A stretch of DNA of 64,000 bases, from contig NZ_JAAAPL010000001.1 in assembly GCF_011317445.1 (NCBI RefSeq), positions 1,302,001 through 1,366,000 on the forward strand, in the 5' to 3' direction. A program made the translations under genes and the position numbers. Shown here in pieces: positions 1 through 8,134 of this stretch. The notes beneath the pieces were generated by a model. The model saw only the letters and a list, made by a program, of their open reading frames with translations, searched no databases and was not told where the DNA came from. Each line of letters begins with the position of its first letter. Position 1 is the first letter of the stretch. The DNA comes from Chelativorans multitrophicus (lineage in GTDB: Bacteria; Pseudomonadota; Alphaproteobacteria; Rhizobiales; Rhizobiaceae).

Positions 1-120
1 CCTGACCGGCGCATGTGGTTGAGCCAGGGCGGCTTTGCTGACACAAAGATGGAAGCAGCCAAGGCCGTAGAGGAAGTGTATTTCAGGGTGATGGGGGAGA
101 AATGCGCGTCCCAAGAATAA
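1..120 (+). CDS. partial hypothetical phage protein, C-terminal 39 residues
   Basis: The first forward frame is open from base 1 to a TAA at 118-120 and encodes a charged helical tail ending KCASQE. The start lies left of the window. Its stop lies inside the next gene, a 19-base overlap of the kind seen between translationally coupled phage genes. No family is recognised. It matters mainly because it shows that the prophage, with rightward genes here, continues beyond the left edge. Confidence 0.5.
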   Translation, partial: PDRRMWLSQGGFADTKMEAAKAVEEVYFRVMGEKCASQE

Positions 121-299
121 AGCCGCCGTCTCAGGAGGAGATCGTTCGCAATCTCGTCTGCGAAATTGAATTAGGCGTTCAGTGGGAAGACGCTACCGAA
201 GATGAGCGGGAGTGCGTGCGCTTGAGAATGGAAGAGATAGCCGCATTTCCTGAAATGAATGTGTGGCCTACTCACCTGCCGGGGAAGACGAGGCAGTAA
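102..299 (+). CDS. small acidic hypothetical protein, 65 aa
   Basis: A 65-residue, strongly acidic protein (EELG/EDATEDERE-type stretch in the middle) with no signal peptide or membrane segment. A purine-rich ribosome site, GGGGGAG, sits just before the ATG, and the gene overlaps the end of the preceding reading frame by 19 bases, which supports translation. It converges with the leftward lysis operon, whose last gene ends at base 300. Function is unknown; its position beside lysis genes suggests an accessory phage gene. Confidence 0.55.
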   Translation: MRVPRIKPPSQEEIVRNLVCEIELGVQWEDATEDERECVRLRMEEIAAFPEMNVWPTHLPGKTRQ

Positions 300-464
300 C
301 TAATCCAGCTTCCGGGGTATCCAGCGCAGGCTGCTTGTGGCCTGCATGGCAAGCTCCAGCACTTCAATGAATGACAGTTCGGTGATCTTCAGGCCGTCAT
401 GCATCAGTTCCCATTTGGGCTGATTGCCTTCCATCGATACGCGGATATGGACGCGGTTAGTCAT
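300..464 (-). CDS. small hypothetical protein, 54 aa, coupled to phosphoesterase gene
   Basis: A 54-residue soluble protein whose ATG (462-464) shares one base with the TAA of the upstream phosphoesterase gene (TAATG), the usual arrangement for translational coupling. A longer in-frame version would start inside the phosphoesterase gene; the coupled start was preferred. It contains a short basic N-terminus and a central helix (TELSFIEVLELAMQA). It is the last gene of the leftward lysis/accessory cassette. No family recognised. Confidence 0.6.
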   Translation of the reverse strand: MTNRVHIRVSMEGNQPKWELMHDGLKITELSFIEVLELAMQATSSLRWIPRKLD

Positions 465-1453
465 TAGGAAAATCGCTCCTGCAAGTCGAGCATTGAGATA
501 AAGCTGGCGCTTTCGACGCGGCCTCCCCGCAACCGCAAATCTGCGATGCCGTAGGAGTAACCCGTTGTGCAGCCATCGGCGTAGTTGGGGATGTAGCCGT
601 AGGGCATTGCACAACCCACGTTCGTCACGGTGATCGAATTGTTGATCCCGATCTTCGGCACGGTGACGTGGTTGTACCGGTGGGTATGGCCGAAGACGAC
701 AGAATGCGTGGATTGGTTGCCGATGGTGTTTTCCGGGTATCTGCCGCCCACCGGCTTTCCCATGATGCTCAGGGGAACGTGGGTGAAGCCGACGCCTTCA
801 AGGAACATCCAGTGCTTGTAGGGGGTAATGGCCCACCTGTAGCGGGAGAAAAGCTGATCGATCTGGATAGTGACTGTGCCGGTCAGATTGGGGGCAAGCT
901 CCTCAAGGCGATTGGCGCGAAACTCATGGTTCCCCAGCGTTACGTGGTGCGGAATTTCCCCTACCCCGACTTCCTTATGGTACTCGCTCAGGGATTCATC
1001 GCCGTGGTCGATCTCATCCAGAACGCAGGGCCGCTGCATTTGCGCAGCAGAGCCGGGAGCGCTGTGAAATTCGCAGCTCTCCATGTCTAAAAAGTCGCCA
1101 ATCTGAATGACATTATCGGGGCGCGTCTCAGCCACATACCGGCCAATGAAGCGCATGATTTCTATCGGTTGTCCCGGCTTGCGGTGCATGTCACCGATGC
1201 AGATCACACGCCGCGCCTGCAGTTCCCGCGTCATATTGGGGTTGTAGGCCCTGACGCGAATGCGCGGCTTACCGGTGCCAAGGTCGCCCAGGTCCGGAGT
1301 GTATTGGACTTCCTCACGCGCCTTCTTCACATACTTACGTACGCTGCTTTCCGCTACGCCGTGAATCCTGCCTGTCTCTCTGAAATTTCCTGTCTCCCTA
1401 TAGGTCTGGATGATCTTCTGGATCGTCTCATCATCGAGAGAGGGGATTTTCAT
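464..1453 (-). CDS. HTH-fused calcineurin-like metallophosphoesterase
   Basis: A 329-residue protein. Residues 1-48 look like a helix-turn-helix of the type that reads IIQTYRETGNF...VAESSVRKY. The rest carries the ordered metal-binding motifs of calcineurin-like phosphoesterases: GDMH (87-90), GD (119-120, followed by FLDMES), GNHE (174-177) and GHTH (255-258). Such enzymes hydrolyse phosphodiester or phosphomonoester bonds with two metal ions; the substrate cannot be told from sequence. All core motifs are present, so it is probably active. The start overlaps the stop of the protease gene (TGATG), placing both in one leftward unit. The DNA-binding-like N-terminus suggests action on nucleic acid, but this is inference. 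Confidence 0.85.
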   Translation of the reverse strand: MKIPSLDDETIQKIIQTYRETGNFRETGRIHGVAESSVRKYVKKAREEVQYTPDLGDLGTGKPRIRVRAYNPNMTRELQARRVICIGDMHRKPGQPIEIMRFIGRYVAETRPDNVIQIGDFLDMESCEFHSAPGSAAQMQRPCVLDEIDHGDESLSEYHKEVGVGEIPHHVTLGNHEFRANRLEELAPNLTGTVTIQIDQLFSRYRWAITPYKHWMFLEGVGFTHVPLSIMGKPVGGRYPENTIGNQSTHSVVFGHTHRYNHVTVPKIGINNSITVTNVGCAMPYGYIPNYADGCTTGYSYGIADLRLRGGRVESASFISMLDLQERFS

Positions 1454-2070
1454 CAGGCACCCCGCGCAAGGAGGTCACAAACAACGCGGCCTGGTACAAC
1501 GTAGCCCACACCCACCAGCGAGGCCGAGAAACCAACCGGCGCGACCATGACGCCAACGGTGATTCCGATTAGACGCCCTTGGGTGTCGAAAACACCGCCG
1601 CCGCTCTGACCCGGCACTGTTGCAATGTCCGTTATAACCACGGACTTCCACGGCCCAGCCTCACGGACGGAATCGGCTATGCGGCCCCACACAGTGATGA
1701 ACTCGGCATTGATGGGGTTGCCCTTGGCAATCACCTCATCGCCCACGGAAGGGACGGTGCAGGCGAGCCGGGACATTCCTAACCCAGACCGATCCGAGAC
1801 ACGCAAGAGCGCGATGTCGTAAGCCTTGTTGGCCCACAGCACGACTGCTTCGGCCTCGCCCCCGGATGATGTCTTTAGCTCAACCTTCTCGGCAGTACCC
1901 ACCACATGGGATGCGCTGATGATATAGCCGTCCCCGATGTGAACGCCTGAGCCGTGGCCTGCGCCAACGATGATCTTCACCACGGAATCAGCCATGGCGG
2001 GTTGTCTGGAGAATGAGCACGCGGTGAGAAGCGCGGCAGCGAAGGCCACCACGACAAACAGAGTCCTCAT
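1453..2070 (-). CDS. trypsin-like serine protease, lipoprotein
   Basis: A 205-residue protein with a signal peptide ending in a lipobox (LLTAC, Cys18), so it is expected to be lipid-anchored. The trypsin fold is supported by the catalytic triad in order: His55 (SASHVVG), Asp85 (KAYDIALLRV) and Ser156 (PGQSGGGVFD). It resembles the protease domain of HtrA/DegP-type enzymes but has no PDZ domain. It sits between a small membrane protein and the phosphoesterase in the lysis cassette. A phage-carried envelope protease might help lysis, process virion or envelope proteins, or alter the lysogen surface; none of these is demonstrated. Confidence 0.85.
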   Translation of the reverse strand: MRTLFVVVAFAAALLTACSFSRQPAMADSVVKIIVGAGHGSGVHIGDGYIISASHVVGTAEKVELKTSSGGEAEAVVLWANKAYDIALLRVSDRSGLGMSRLACTVPSVGDEVIAKGNPINAEFITVWGRIADSVREAGPWKSVVITDIATVPGQSGGGVFDTQGRLIGITVGVMVAPVGFSASLVGVGYVVPGRVVCDLLARGA

Positions 2071-2079
2071 GCGGGCCTC

Positions 2080-2367
2080 CTATGATGTTGAACGGGTACG
2101 CTTGGGAGGATTTTCAAAGAGCCGGTCTATGCGGTCGTTCAGGCTCTTGATGTCAGTGCGGACAGAATGGATTGCTTCAAGCATCGCTTGCGTCTGCTCG
2201 CGCTGTCCCTGCTTGGTGACGTAGGTTTCCGCCACGTGGAGCTTGTATTGAGACAGGTCTGTTTCAATCGAGCGGATAACGGCCTGCCATCGCCACCAGA
2301 TGCCGCCAAGGGCGACAAGGAAGCTGAACAGACCGGCGAGCGCTTCCCAGCTGACCGCGCCCGTCAT
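2080..2367 (-). CDS. small single-TM coiled-coil protein of lysis cassette
   Basis: A 95-residue protein with one N-terminal membrane segment (about 9-24, LAGLFSFLVALGGIWW) followed by a long charged region likely to form a coiled coil, then a basic tail. The start was chosen at 2367 because its ATG overlaps the TGA of the preceding gene by four bases (ATGA). N-in single-TM plus coiled-coil architecture resembles inner-membrane spanin subunits, which link the membranes in the last step of lysis, but no outer-membrane partner is recognised except possibly the neighbouring lipoprotein. The spanin role is therefore tentative. Confidence 0.65.
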   Translation of the reverse strand: MTGAVSWEALAGLFSFLVALGGIWWRWQAVIRSIETDLSQYKLHVAETYVTKQGQREQTQAMLEAIHSVRTDIKSLNDRIDRLFENPPKRTRSTS

Positions 2368-2546
2368 TTGCCGCCTCCCTTCTTGAGAGCAGCAATCTCT
2401 ATTTGGATCTGGCAATATCGCTGAAAGTCTGCCATCGCATCGTCATCCACCGCGCACCAGCCGCCAGCATCCATTGCCGCCTTCTTGGCCTTGGCGTTTA
2501 GCGAGCGTGCCTCACGGCGCAATTCCTTGATACGCTCGCTGCTCAT
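2364..2546 (-). CDS. small hypothetical protein, 60 aa
   Basis: A 60-residue protein rich in lysine, arginine and alanine at the N-terminus (ELRREARSLNAKAKKAA), with no membrane segment. It overlaps its neighbours on both sides by four bases (ATGA), which is strong evidence that it is translated as part of the lysis cassette. No family recognised. Confidence 0.65.
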   Translation of the reverse strand: MSSERIKELRREARSLNAKAKKAAMDAGGWCAVDDDAMADFQRYCQIQIEIAALKKGGGK

Positions 2547-2908
2547 TTGCGCCTCACCACACGCTCAAAGGCGGCAATCCCGAAGATGCTCGCCAGGATC
2601 ATGTCAAACCTGCTCATGAACCATGCCGGGAGCTGGAGCGGCGTTAGCCAGCCCATGGGATAGGTGCTGTCGATGAGGATGGCAGCGATGTAGGCGGCAC
2701 ACGACATCTCAGCGACGAATAGCGGCAGGCGTCCGAGGACATAGGACAGCTTTATACGCCGAACCGCTTCATCTGCCCTGTAGGCCGCTTCTGTCACGCC
2801 TGCTTCAAGGCGGGCCTTATCGCGCTGGTTGTCGAGATACTTTTCGCCAAGCGCCGTGAGGGGGCGCAAGAGCGCCGATACGAGCCACCCCAGCACTAGA
2901 GTTCCCAC
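2543..2908 (-). CDS. holin-like membrane protein, 121 aa
   Basis: A 121-residue protein with hydrophobic segments at about 3-20, 60-80 and 95-115, separated by a charged helical stretch (NQRDKARLEAGVTEA). It lies directly after the small Pam3-gp28-like holin gene and the endolysin in one operon, with overlapping ends on both sides. Topology and position suit a second holin or holin-associated membrane protein that helps release endolysin. The exact family is not recognised. Confidence 0.65.
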   Translation of the reverse strand: MGTLVLGWLVSALLRPLTALGEKYLDNQRDKARLEAGVTEAAYRADEAVRRIKLSYVLGRLPLFVAEMSCAAYIAAILIDSTYPMGWLTPLQLPAWFMSRFDMILASIFGIAAFERVVRRK

Positions 2909-3099
2909 CCCATCTTGCGGGCGAGGCGATAGAAAAATTCCGTGCCAATGCCCATCAGGACGCCGACCGCGGCGGTGGCAAGCTCGATAAGGTCAGGGTC
3001 GGTGTTGATTAGTGAGGCGCTGTCAGGGTCAAGAATGCCCTTCGCTACAAGCATGCCTGCGACGTATCGCAGGATGATACGTGCGATTGGTCCGCTCAT
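2896..3099 (-). CDS. putative holin, Pam3-gp28-like
   Basis: A 67-residue protein of the pattern SGPIARIILRYVAGMLVAKG, then an acidic middle and a second hydrophobic stretch (ATAAVGVLMGIGTEFFYRLA). This layout matches the small two-segment Pam3-gp28 family of presumed phage holins, which make membrane lesions letting endolysin reach the wall. It directly follows the endolysin gene with a four-base overlap and overlaps the next holin-like gene by 13 bases. Role inferred from family and position. Confidence 0.7.
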   Translation of the reverse strand: MSGPIARIILRYVAGMLVAKGILDPDSASLINTDPDLIELATAAVGVLMGIGTEFFYRLARKMGWEL

Positions 3100-3710
3100 G
3101 GGTGCCTCCTGAAGATGCGTGAGAGGAAGGAGATGAGAAGGGAAAGGAAGGTGGCCGGTCTTTGTGCCGAATCTGCACCTATATCATTGTTTTCATTGGA
3201 ATTTGGGGTGGCCGTCCCGCCGTACCCCTCTGCCTTCAGTAGCGCGTCGTACTGCTTCGCTAGGTCTGCGATCTGTGCGGCCTTGTCGGTGCCGTTCACG
3301 ATCCGGCGCGCGCTGACGAAGTTTGAGGACTTCAGGGTGATGTAGTCGGAGAGCTTCTTGCCGGTGAACCAGCCTTCGGCCATGCCGATGACCAGCACGT
3401 CAGCAGCGGTGTGGGGGTCAAGCGCAAGATCAGGGTCCTTGTCGAGCGCTACGCCGGTCTTCTTCGCGGCTTTCTGGTAGTTGGCTTCCCACGTTAATTG
3501 AACAAAGCCCCTGCCGTACCAGGGGTAATAGCGAAGGTTGTTCCTACGCCACGTCTCAGAGAGCCAATAGGCCTCCTTGACGGGCTTCATGGTGTGGGCT
3601 GTTTCCCACCGCGCCGTGGCAAGCACATAGGCCGTTTGATTGCGGAGAAGCCCATGTTTTAGGCATGTGTCTATGATCAGGCGCGTGTGGCCTGTTACAA
3701 GGTCAACCAT
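3096..3710 (-). CDS. endolysin, glycoside hydrolase family 19-type
   Basis: A 204-residue muralytic enzyme of the chitinase class I/GH19 endolysin type. The hallmark helix ATARWETAHTMKPVKEA carries the likely catalytic Glu36 and a second Glu46, followed by YYPWYGRGFVQLTWEANY (61-78), the substrate-cleft signature. It should cut the glycan strands of peptidoglycan at lysis. There is no N-terminal signal, so export would depend on the holins encoded next. The last ~18 residues (FLSLLISFLSRIFRRHP) form a hydrophobic, basic-ended tail not needed by the catalytic fold. It is the first gene of the leftward lysis cassette; GAGGG precedes its ATG. Confidence 0.88.
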   Translation of the reverse strand: MVDLVTGHTRLIIDTCLKHGLLRNQTAYVLATARWETAHTMKPVKEAYWLSETWRRNNLRYYPWYGRGFVQLTWEANYQKAAKKTGVALDKDPDLALDPHTAADVLVIGMAEGWFTGKKLSDYITLKSSNFVSARRIVNGTDKAAQIADLAKQYDALLKAEGYGGTATPNSNENNDIGADSAQRPATFLSLLISFLSRIFRRHP

Positions 3711-3769
3711 TGATTGACGCCCTCAAGTTGCTTTATTTGGATCTGAGACTTCGAATGGTGGGGTGAGCC

Positions 3770-4168
3770 GTGGGGATCACGTTTGCGCCAAAGCGTGGCG
3801 CTATTCTTATGTGCGACTTCGACAGAGCCTGCGTGCCGCCCGAGATGGACAAATTTCGGCAAGTGCTAGTCGTCTCGAAGAACGAATTTAATTATCGGCA
3901 TGCGAGGTTAGCCGGAACGTGTGTTGTTGTACCGTTCACCACAAAAGCGCCCCGCACAGCCGGTCCCGAAGATATTTTCTTCCCGGTAGGTTCATACTGG
4001 AGCCTAACGGAGAACTCCTGGTTGCGTGGTAAGCTGATCTGCACAGTGTCTCATGACCGATTGGACCTCGTGTTGAGGAACGGTCGCCGTCACCCAAGCG
4101 AGTTCATGAAATCAGCAGATTTGGAGAGAGTCGAAGTAGCTCTCCGCGACTGCCTGGGACTGGGTTGA
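3770..4168 (+). CDS. PemK/MazF-like toxin, apparently without adjacent antitoxin
   Basis: A 132-residue protein whose N-terminus has the pattern of PemK/MazF endoribonucleases: a residue run PKRGAILMCDFD, then PPEMDKFRQVLVVSK, then a beta strand ending VVVPFTTKAP. The family cuts mRNA at short sequence motifs and is normally paired with a DNA-binding antitoxin. The start is a GTG preceded by GGGGTGA; an in-frame TGA immediately upstream excludes a longer form. No antitoxin gene is visible within 60 bases upstream or directly downstream. It is transcribed against the surrounding late genes, as expected for a gene expressed in the lysogen. Confidence 0.7.
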   Translation: MGITFAPKRGAILMCDFDRACVPPEMDKFRQVLVVSKNEFNYRHARLAGTCVVVPFTTKAPRTAGPEDIFFPVGSYWSLTENSWLRGKLICTVSHDRLDLVLRNGRRHPSEFMKSADLERVEVALRDCLGLG

Positions 4169-4324
4169 AACCAACGGCATTCTGCGCCATATTGAAAGTG
4201 TCCCCGAAAGGGGTTTTGGGAGTAGGCACCATTGCTCCGCCGCCAAATCGGAAGCATTTCGCCCTACTCCCCCATGCTACAGGCCCAGGGGAAACCTTAG
4301 GGCCTGTTTGCATTCTGCACCACC

Positions 4325-4519
4325 TCACTTCTTCCTAAGCTGCTTCAGGTGCGCAATGCGCTCATCCAAACAGTGATGGTCGCCAAGCCACCAATCAATA
4401 AAGCGGCATATCAGAGCGTCTGAGCCATGAACGCGGCACCATCTGCCGCAAAGGCTTTCGTTCCTATCCCCGCCCGTCCAGTAGTTGATAAGGCGCGACA
4501 AAGAGCCAAGGAGAGGCAT
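4325..4519 (-). CDS. small hypothetical phage protein, 64 aa
   Basis: A 64-residue protein beginning MPLLGSLSRLINYWTGGDRNESLCGR and containing WWLGDHHCLDERI near the end. Small proteins of this pattern (GGDxxESLCxR, then a Cys/His-rich end) are common in temperate phages near the lysis region, but have no known function. The start at 4519 was chosen for a strong AGGAG five bases upstream rather than the longer in-frame start at 4555. The 156 bases between this gene and the PemK-like gene show no convincing gene. Confidence 0.6.
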   Translation of the reverse strand: MPLLGSLSRLINYWTGGDRNESLCGRWCRVHGSDALICRFIDWWLGDHHCLDERIAHLKQLRKK

Positions 4520-4779
4520 GGGCGCTCCTAAGTGTTGCAACCGTACGGTTTTCACTAGAGTTTGTCGCTAAAGCGCGATACTAGATCAAAGAAGTATTCA
4601 ATAAGATTGCAGATGGCATGCGGGAGGCGCTTGCTGTCGCTCGTGGCGAAGGAGAACCTTACCGCGTCCACCGTTGGGGCGTCCCTTGCGAGGGGGGACG
4701 CTCCGAGGCCGGTGGGTTATCCATTGCTTTCCGTGCTCGCTTTCTCCATAAGGCGGCGCTTTGCGAAAGTGGGTGCGAA
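4520..4779. other. 260-base accessory intergenic region
   Basis: Between a leftward small gene and the rightward sulfotransferase. It should hold divergent promoters. One inverted repeat is visible, GCGTCCC (4679-4685) with GGGACGC (4695-4701). A long forward reading frame runs through from 4618 in phase with the sulfotransferase, but its translation has no family resemblance before the P-loop domain, so it was not used as coding sequence. Confidence 0.4.
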
Positions 4780-5688
4780 GTGAAAGTCTTCGGTATTTTA
4801 GGAAAGTCTTACAGCGGTTCCACGGTCCTCAACCACGTTCTTAATTCCGCCCCCGGGGTCGTCGGGGCCAGCGAGCTATGGCGTTTGCGGAAATCCGCCA
4901 AGTACGGATGCGCTATTTGCGGCGGGCAGTGCAGAGTTTGGACGAAACCCGCACGGGAGGCCATCTCTGCAGCCTCTGACGGAGAGTTCTATTGGCGGGT
5001 CGGTGATGCGGCGGGGACGCCGCTCCTCGTAGATGCCAGCAAGTCGATCATGCATTTTTCAAGGGATGTGGTTTCCGCCGCGCGTCTGGCAGGCGTAGAC
5101 TTTCAGTTCGTTCTCGTTGCCAAAAACCCCTTGGCTCACGTCGCTTCGCATCTCTACAACAAGAGCGCCGTGGTAGATCGAAGGCTTGGCACTTATGCGG
5201 ACGTTCGTGCTTTTTTGGATACTCAAGAGGGCTCGATTCTCGCAAAGGCCTTCCTGGCGCAGTTGCGCTCTTACTACCGCGATGCCCTCGAACGTCCGAG
5301 GCCATGGCTCCGTGATGTGCCGCTTATCCGCATAGAAGACGTGGTGACAAACCCCGTGACGATCACAGAGCCTGCATCGCTCTTTTTCGGGATACCTCGG
5401 AACAACTTCGCCGTGGACGCTTGGGGCGACGCGGAGATTCACCCCATAGGAGGCAACAGCGGCCCTCTCGTCCAGACAAAGGCAGGCGGCGCATTCAAGT
5501 CAGCTACCGACGCCGACCGGCTGGATGCTTATCGCGCCCACAGCGGCCTCTTTATCGATGAGAAATGGAGACAGTTTATGCCCGAACGGCTCGTCAGGGA
5601 TATAATCGATGACCCCCTGTATGACGAGCTGGTCGCCCTCCTCGGATACAGGCGGGACTATCCGTTAAGTTCACCGAGCCCTGTTTAA
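4780..5688 (+). CDS. P-loop sulfotransferase family protein
   Basis: From the GTG at 4780 the protein is 302 residues and begins [20 protein letters not shown], the 5'-phosphosulfate-binding loop (KSYSGST) of sulfotransferases that use PAPS as donor. Further family features are the DASKS motif near residue 90 ([10 protein letters not shown]), the strand [14 protein letters not shown], where the family usually has an Arg-Asp-Pro-type 3'-phosphate site, and the end [10 protein letters not shown]. The acceptor is unknown. It runs rightward and overlaps the last four bases of the tailspike gene tail-to-tail, so it has its own promoter and is probably an accessory gene. The start has only a weak ribosome site; an earlier ATG at 4618 is possible. 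Confidence 0.75.
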   Translation: MKVFGILGKSYSGSTVLNHVLNSAPGVVGASELWRLRKSAKYGCAICGGQCRVWTKPAREAISAASDGEFYWRVGDAAGTPLLVDASKSIMHFSRDVVSAARLAGVDFQFVLVAKNPLAHVASHLYNKSAVVDRRLGTYADVRAFLDTQEGSILAKAFLAQLRSYYRDALERPRPWLRDVPLIRIEDVVTNPVTITEPASLFFGIPRNNFAVDAWGDAEIHPIGGNSGPLVQTKAGGAFKSATDADRLDAYRAHSGLFIDEKWRQFMPERLVRDIIDDPLYDELVALLGYRRDYPLSSPSPV

Positions 5689-8117
5689 TAGCCCGTTACG
5701 AGACAGACAAATCCTATGTCCTGGTTGGCCCCCGCGTTGTCTTTAACATAGATGTCGAAGGTAGAACTGTCGATTGCGTTGAAAGTGGCTTGGTAGGGGC
5801 CGCTCCCTTTCGGGACAGCGACCACAACATAAGTGTTAACCACACTCATGGCGCGCTCTAAAACAACACGGACAACGCCTTGCGCCTGGCGCGCAACAGA
5901 GGCCACGCCTTTGAAGGAGCTCAACGAGGCAACTCCTCCGCTAACATTGACGTTCGCCCACGCACGCGGCGCCAGGACATAAGTCCCACCATCCAGCGCT
6001 CCGGCGTTAGAAGGCAAGCCGACATTCCCGTCGAATATGGTTCCTGTTTCGAGATGGCAGCCGTAACCGGACGCTGCATTGGCGAAGTTGTAAGGTGTTA
6101 GCACCGCAGCCAATGATTGCGTTATTGTACCCGTGCCGATGTTAGCCCGAACGGTACTGGACTCAACGCTGATGGCGACACACATCCCCAAGGTGCTCTG
6201 GCGCACATCTTCAATCGTATAGTTGTCTACGGTGAAATCATCCACGGTTTCACGCAGGACGATTGCGGCTCGCAGGCTGTTTCGCAGCGTCGGCCCGATA
6301 CACTTCCCGTCACGCTGATTGCCGATATAGATTGCTCCTTCTGCGCCATCGCGCCCGTAGCCGATAGTAGTGCTGCTGCCCAGGCAGTTTCCACGCCCGA
6401 TATTGTTCGCGGTCCCGTCGTGCGCCGTCAGGAAGATGCCGGTGCGAGGGGTTAGCGGGAAGGCGGATGTTATCTCAAACGTGTTCCCGTCTTCCTTGAT
6501 ATCGACAGGCGGCGCATATCCGTCGGCGAGGTCGAATCCACCTTTGTCGATGCCCAAGCCAATGTAGCTATCGCGGCAACGGTTTTGGTAGAAACCGATG
6601 TTCACCGAACCATGGACCCCTATCGATTTCCACGACCAGCAGTTCTTGATCGTGTTGCCGATGACGATACCGTCGCGCGAGGGCGGGTAATCGGTGAGCG
6701 TTCCATCGCCTGCCGTTGAATGATAGATCCGCGTCAGTTCGATACCGTAGACGTTGTTGTTCGGGTAGGTTCCTTCGCCCAGGAAGCCAGGTGCTATCTC
6801 GTCTATGTCGTTGCCAAAGATGCGCGGATTGACGACGCCATAAGTTCGAATGCCGTCGCGACCGCAGCGGCGAATATGATTGTTGATCGCCTCGAAGTTG
6901 ACGATGTGATCAGCCAAAATGCCCGATTGGCCGAAGCCCTCGATATCGCAATTGCGAATGAAGATGTTGCGGCAGGGGGCGGCAAGCGGAGCATTCGGGT
7001 TGCCGGGATAGTTCGGGTTTTCGTAGAAATACTGGTCATAGCGCCCCGAAATGGCGATACCGATGGAGCGATAGCGCGTCTCGATTGTCGTCGCATAGGC
7101 CGTTGCGCCAGTTCCGCCGCCTCCGGTCAGAACGATTGTCGATCGGCTCGTGTAGCCGGAACCTGGGTTCGTTACGGTAATGGACGTGACAGCATTCCCG
7201 GTGAGGTTCGCCGTCGCCGTTGCCCCGACACCTCCTCCTCCAGTGATGACCACCGTTGGCGCAGAAGTGTATCCCGAGCCACCATTGCTGACGACAATGC
7301 GCCCGAGCCCTACGCCTTCAGTGATATCGCCGTAGGGACCGCGAAGCCTAACCCCATCGATCGTTACATCATGACTTTCACGATTGATGTGCAACCCGGA
7401 GAACTCGCCGTTGCCAGGATCGGAGTTGGACAGAGGATTGGTGTTCGGCAACGTCTTCTGGACAATGGTCCCGCCAGCAATCCCGTAGACGGTGACGTTG
7501 GAGGGAACAACCGGAGACCCGGCTATGCACGCAAAGGTGCCCGCCGTGATCCAAGCCGGTACACCGCTGGCCGCTGCATACGCGAACATGTCATTGAGTG
7601 GGACAAGATCGTCCGCCACCCCATCGCCAATCGCGCCGAACATATAGGGGTCAACACCGATGTTGCTGATGCCAGAACCCGCCGTGACCCAATTGACATC
7701 GTTGTTAGCATTGCTGGCTTTGGCGAGAACTTGGCCTGTAGCACCCCCATCGGGGATGCCTTTTGTAGCCGGAGCAAATGCGCTTACGTCCTCTGCTGCG
7801 GCTGTACCAAGCGTGGGAAGGTTGCTCAGGTCATTATAATTGCCTGAGGTCGCGACAGCAGCCAAATCCCCCAGCTGAACGGCAGTATCGGCTAGAGCGC
7901 CCTGTGCAGCGGTAGCAAAATCAGAGGTATCAGCCTGAGCTGCCGTGCCGAGATTTAGTGCGGCAATCTTCGCGTCCGCAATTTCGGTTGCCTTCGGCGT
8001 CACCGCATCGTTGATCGTGGCCTTTTGCATTGCAATGCCATTGTCGATCAGGATGAGTTCGCTACCCGAGGGCTGTACGGGACTGCCGGGGACGTCTCTG
8101 ATTGGGATGATTGCCAA
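5685..8117 (-). CDS. tailspike with right-handed beta-helix (pectate lyase-like)
   Basis: An 810-residue tail protein. Residues 1-150 are an alanine-rich particle-binding or stalk region ([22 protein letters not shown]) common to tail fibres. From about 159 the [12 protein letters not shown] sequence marks the start of a pectate-lyase/glycosidase beta-helix, followed by many short NxI/GNTI-type turns to about 640 ([38 protein letters not shown]). The last ~110 residues form a separate beta-rich C-terminal domain. Such spikes bind and often cut surface polysaccharide. Two glycine-rich 40-residue repeats interrupt the helix at 279-302 and 319-342. Catalytic residues cannot be assigned. It is preceded by a terminator, so it may have its own promoter. 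Confidence 0.85.
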   Translation of the reverse strand: MAIIPIRDVPGSPVQPSGSELILIDNGIAMQKATINDAVTPKATEIADAKIAALNLGTAAQADTSDFATAAQGALADTAVQLGDLAAVATSGNYNDLSNLPTLGTAAAEDVSAFAPATKGIPDGGATGQVLAKASNANNDVNWVTAGSGISNIGVDPYMFGAIGDGVADDLVPLNDMFAYAAASGVPAWITAGTFACIAGSPVVPSNVTVYGIAGGTIVQKTLPNTNPLSNSDPGNGEFSGLHINRESHDVTIDGVRLRGPYGDITEGVGLGRIVVSNGGSGYTSAPTVVITGGGGVGATATANLTGNAVTSITVTNPGSGYTSRSTIVLTGGGGTGATAYATTIETRYRSIGIAISGRYDQYFYENPNYPGNPNAPLAAPCRNIFIRNCDIEGFGQSGILADHIVNFEAINNHIRRCGRDGIRTYGVVNPRIFGNDIDEIAPGFLGEGTYPNNNVYGIELTRIYHSTAGDGTLTDYPPSRDGIVIGNTIKNCWSWKSIGVHGSVNIGFYQNRCRDSYIGLGIDKGGFDLADGYAPPVDIKEDGNTFEITSAFPLTPRTGIFLTAHDGTANNIGRGNCLGSSTTIGYGRDGAEGAIYIGNQRDGKCIGPTLRNSLRAAIVLRETVDDFTVDNYTIEDVRQSTLGMCVAISVESSTVRANIGTGTITQSLAAVLTPYNFANAASGYGCHLETGTIFDGNVGLPSNAGALDGGTYVLAPRAWANVNVSGGVASLSSFKGVASVARQAQGVVRVVLERAMSVVNTYVVVAVPKGSGPYQATFNAIDSSTFDIYVKDNAGANQDIGFVCLVTGY
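7092..7283 (-). repeat. two GSGYTS...GGGGxGATA repeats inside the tailspike
   Basis: The tailspike contains two successive segments, residues 279-302 and 319-342, each reading GSGYTS, then a short TVV/TIV strand, then TGGGGxGATAxA. The repeat period is 40 residues (120 bases). Similar glycine-rich units occur in many virion and surface proteins and form compact beta-modules. Confidence 0.8.
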
Positions 8118-8134
8118 GATGAAATCTCCAAACG

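Noticed and set aside
4104-4328. leftward frame of 74 codons after the PemK-like gene
   Set aside because: It overlaps the end of the PemK-like gene in antisense, has no ribosome site and reads as low-complexity, proline/glycine-rich sequence.
6720-7847. rightward 375-codon frame opposite the tailspike gene
   Set aside because: Long only because the tailspike codons lack stops on the other strand; the leftward frame has clear beta-helix repeats.
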